Assembly: GCA_007844125.1 (NCBI GenBank)
Contig: CM017573.1
Coordinates: forward strand, 3,036,283-3,100,282
Direction of reading: 5' to 3'
Length of the DNA stretch: 64,000 bases
Origin: Sinonovacula constricta
Taxonomy: Eukaryota; Mollusca; Bivalvia; Cardiida; Solecurtidae
Numbering within the stretch: position 1 is the first letter of the stretch; each line of letters opens with the position of its first letter. The notes beneath the pieces were generated by a model. That model saw nothing but the letters and a program-made list of their open reading frames with translations. It made no database searches and was not told the DNA's origin. Position numbers and translations under genes: made by a program. Below, one piece after another: positions 61,001 to 64,000 of the stretch.

Positions 61001-61700
61001 CAACACGAAAATAATTTAAACAGTCGAAATATAATAAAAATATTTTAACAAATATAAAATAAATACGTCTTGCAGATTTATCTCATTATCACATATGCAT
61101 GAATCCCGTGATTTTCGTTTCGCCAAATACATTTATCTTTGGAATAGTCTAGTTAATTTCGCCAAATACATTTATCTTTGGAATAGTCTAGTTATAAGAT
61201 TCTTCTTCTTCTTTTTATTTAAATATCCTTAGTCATTACGATTTATTTGATCATAGCTAAGAAAGATTTCTCGGCATAACACCTCTTGCTCTTATGTTTT
61301 CTATCATATACATTAGTATAACCTATGTCTGTCTGTGCGTGTACGTGCGCGTGTGTGACTGATGTTGTATACGTGTGTATAAATTCGTGCCAACTGGATC
61401 CGCCCCTGCACGTGAACTGTCCGAGTTACTGTCTGAACAATATAGACTGCGTTTATAACAAGCAATCAGTTTTTAATTTATATAACAAAACCTGGACGCA
61501 GTTTTTAAATTCTCGTTGCAGTATTTTGCAGAGTGATTGTTGAACATGGACCTCTGCGAAGATATAAAAACTCAATATGAATCTCCTCTCTCGCTCTCGC
61601 ATCGTTTCTTTTCATTGTTTGCGATAGCTTTGTTATTTAGCAACGTATTATGTCAAGGTATCAAGGTCTTGGCTTTTCGGGAATACTTTTCCAACATATT
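58050..61700. other. Intergenic region, no gene recognised
   Basis: The sequence is AT-rich and no exon or gene could be supported. Minor structure: a two-segment hairpin at 59232-59304 and a 36-bp direct duplication ('tttcgccaaatacatttatc', then 'tttggaatagtctagtt') at 61119-61195. Confidence 0.5.
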
Positions 61701-61854
61701 ACCTCCTATGCCTATTTCTGAAAGTACAATCGCCGTGGTGACCCAATGGCAGTTTAGCATTGCTTGTCAAGTAGGCCCTCGAAAAATCCGATTGCCTCGA
61801 AGTCCCGAAGGAACCGGAAATAGCCGAGTCGTTCCGAATGCTCCTAAATCCAAG

Positions 61855-61994
61855 CGGAACTCCTCGGGTAATTCCGTCTTCGGGTCAATCCAATCGGAAC
61901 ACCTCGGACAATTCACGATGATTGTCTCGAGGACGGAATTACCCGAGAAGTTCCGATTGGGGGAAATCGTGAATTGTCCGAGTTGTTCCGATTG
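61855..61994. repeat. Interleaved inverted repeats (A, B, A', B')
   Basis: A (61855-61878) and A' (61932-61955) are inverted copies, 23 of 24 matching. B (61891-61919) and B' (61966-61994) are inverted copies, 28 of 29 matching. All four arms share the motif cggaac-NN-ctcgg-NN-aattc, so the unit occurs twice forward and then twice reversed. Confidence 0.9.
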
Positions 61995-62068
61995 CCTATG
62001 AGTTTCGCAATCTCCTCACAGCGATTAAGTCACGCCTTGCTACTTAAATCTCTGCCTACAGCAAGGAT

Positions 62069-62100
62069 CACGTGACGATAGGGTATCCCGTGAAGCAATC
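62069..62100 (+). promoter_or_regulatory. Possible promoter and 5' leader of an unassigned + strand gene
   Basis: CACGTGAC (62069-62076, E-box/CRE-like) is followed by an ATG in the context 'caatcatggcggcc', a YY1-like site of the kind found at housekeeping start sites. The surroundings are CpG-richer than the rest of the window. Confidence 0.3.
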
Positions 62101-62159
62101 ATGGCGGCCTCCATAAACACGCCACGAAAGACTTTCATAATTTCATATTTTTTCATATT
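62101..62159 (+). CDS. Possible first coding exon of an unassigned gene
   Basis: ATG at 62101 encodes 19 residues, MAASINTPRKTFIISYFFI, and then a split codon with a good donor gtaagt at 62160. Unspliced, the frame stops one codon later. The hydrophobic end (FIISYFFI) could begin a membrane segment. No second exon was recognised before base 64000, so the gene cannot be named. Confidence 0.3.
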
Positions 62160-64000
62160 GTAAGTTACTTTTTTTTTTAGTATGATTAATTAACATTTTT
62201 AAAGGAAAGATACTATATTTTGAGGAGATAATGTCCAGAAAAAAATAAAAACATAAAAAACAAACTATCCGCCTGTATTTGGGCGATAAACTTGCTGGTG
62301 GCAGTGATATAATGTACTGTCAAGGGAAGTAATCACTGCGGGGAGTTTGTGAGTTTCGCAAACTCCGCACAGGGTTTACGACATCGCTACGCTCTCCTTA
62401 CTGAAAGCGAGTGACTATTTAGCCACTTGGCATGCAAAGAAATAAGGGAAATCGCCGAACAATCCAAATGATGCAAAAGAGTGCAAGGAACAAAACTAAA
62501 CGTTCCGAATGACGTCGTCTCTTTTAAAAAGGAGTCCCCAAAGTAAAAAAACGCGGGAGAACGTTTTCGGCCCAATACATTACGAACTTTTATGTTATAT
62601 AATTTGAATAACTATTATTTCTGTGTATTACGGCACAATTTTGCGTGTTTAGTCTGCTTTTTTTTGTTTGATAAAATGAAAATATATAAAATATTTTAAA
62701 TGACATCTCTGAAAATGGTATTATTAAAAATGACATTTGATTAATTTACATTATATAATAATAATATATATGATTATATACCATTAAAACAATAAAGTCA
62801 ATAGTTTTTAGATTGTTATTAAAATTTGCAAAAGATGCATTTGCTTTTAAGTTTATTTGGAAACATGTTCAATGTTTTATTAATGTAATTTAATTATTTT
62901 GTTAACATAAATAACATAGTTTAAATAGGTGAAATACCTCTTGTAACATAACCTATTGTATTTGCTATTAAGAATAAATTTTGTCTCATCATTACATCAA
63001 TTTGTTTTTAATCTTGAAATAGCATGACCATCCTTGGTGTATTGCTTGAGGATCACAAGGTGCCTGGTTTGAACCACACAAGAGATGTTAGTCCTTGTGC
63101 AAGAATTCTTAAAACTTTGAACTGATATGCTGCAACTAATCTTGAAATACATAAATATGTATAATTTTGCTCTCTCTATAACCATGAGTGGTTCTAGCCA
63201 TGCGGGGAGACTCAAATAACCTTTTTTTGTTCATTTGTAGCAAATTCACCAAAGGCTTTTTTTTAAATAGAATGGAGCCTTTAAGAACTTTATTTGTATC
63301 TCAATGCATTTCAAAGGATATTTATTGCTTTGAAGTGTTAAATTTAAAAATTCATAAGGCTTAAATGTAAATTGGCCAGAATGTATTTACCTAATTGATG
63401 TGAATTTCTTTTTATAAAATTTGTATTAAAATATTTGATTTCTGTTTATTCACTTTGTTTTATGACATTAATTTTCCAAGATAAATTAACTATAAAAACT
63501 TTTTATTTCCTTGAAATATGTGCAGTCCCTAAATAAATATACTTCCAAGATTAATGTAGATTTCACTTGATGAGAAAGTTAGGAAGGAAAACAAGCTAAG
63601 GAGTATATATTGGATCAGTCAGTAAATTTTAAGAGTCTGAGAACAAGCTATTGGAAAAGATTTTGAGAAAAAGTGTAGAATAAGCATTTTTAAAAAGTTT
63701 ATTTCAATTAAGGGAGATAGTTAAATATAAAGACTTAATAAAGAGGAATGCTGTTAAATAGTATGGTATAGCGAAATGTAAAAGAAGTTATTGAATTAAT
63801 CTAGGCCTAAGTCTGGGTTAAATATCCATTTAAGAAACAAAACAATGTTTTAGGTACATATATATATTTTATTGAGTTTTTTAGTTATAACACACAACAA
63901 TTAAATTAAATTTTCATTTAAACAAAGATGTGATTCAAAATGTACAATGACATATATTACCAAAGCAAAATAATTTCTGTTGGCCATTTCAGTGAGTCTT
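62160..64000. other. AT-rich region, no gene recognised
   Basis: Apart from the small CpG-richer hairpin (62342-62366) and a short insertion with target-site duplication (63022-63136), I see no feature that can be supported. Confidence 0.5.
63022..63136 (+). mobile_element. Short (115-bp) tRNA-like insertion with a 13-bp target-site duplication
   Basis: The perfect direct repeat 'taatcttgaaata' occurs at 63009-63021 and 63137-63149. The insert carries a B-box-like 'cctggtttgaaccac' but no poly(A) or long body, so it may be a truncated or very short SINE. Confidence 0.55.

Noticed and set aside
61325..62001. Open frames of 72 and 154 codons
   Set aside because: No recognisable family. The longer one runs through the interleaved inverted repeats, and the first is Cys/Val-rich from a gtgtgcgt-like tract.
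62387..62575. 62-codon open frame on the - strand
   Set aside because: Short, no recognised domain, and it overlaps the repeated CpG-rich motif.

Overview
This is eukaryotic nuclear DNA, AT-rich, with intron-dense genes, GT-AG introns, tRNA-derived SINEs and many minisatellites. The gene sequences, and a Helentron-like element built on a 145-bp 'caccaaacttggtcagaatg' core that is familiar from clam genomes, point to a bivalve mollusc, probably a heterodont clam. The species call is inference.

Two genes fill most of the window, converging tail to tail. On the + strand (30-32763) are the last 20 coding exons of nephrocystin-3 (NPHP3): 922 codons covering the P-loop NTPase region and the C-terminal TPR array, ending in a stop. 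The N-terminal part lies upstream of base 1. On the - strand (56180 down to 39859) is a complete KIF9-type kinesin: 19 coding exons plus one or two optional small exons, about 844 residues, with a non-coding first exon near 57943-58040 under an NRF1-type palindrome. In every case exon phases agree across the join. Both products belong to cilia: NPHP3 to the inversin compartment and KIF9 to the motile axoneme.

The rest is introns and intergenic DNA loaded with repeats. About ten minisatellites cover roughly 10 kb. There are also SINEs of three kinds, a probable piggyBac-type non-autonomous element with TTAA ends (33085-34281), a Helentron/HINE-like element (20394-22098), a short TIR element (7328-7835) and a fold-back element in the KIF9 5'UTR intron (56800-57420). 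From 58050 to 64000 no gene could be assigned. The exception is a CpG-richer patch (61700-62600) with a possible first exon at 62101 and a cluster of interleaved inverted repeats.

The most striking observation is that three minisatellites were built out of exon/intron borders. The 32-33-bp array before NPHP3 exon 4 repeats that exon's 3' splice site. The 44-bp array after NPHP3 exon 15 (about 55 copies) repeats that exon's end with its 5' splice site. The 75-bp array in KIF9 (11-12 copies) repeats 57 nt of coding exon 16 plus 18 nt of intron with its 5' splice site. Each array therefore presents dozens of near-identical decoy splice sites beside the real one.
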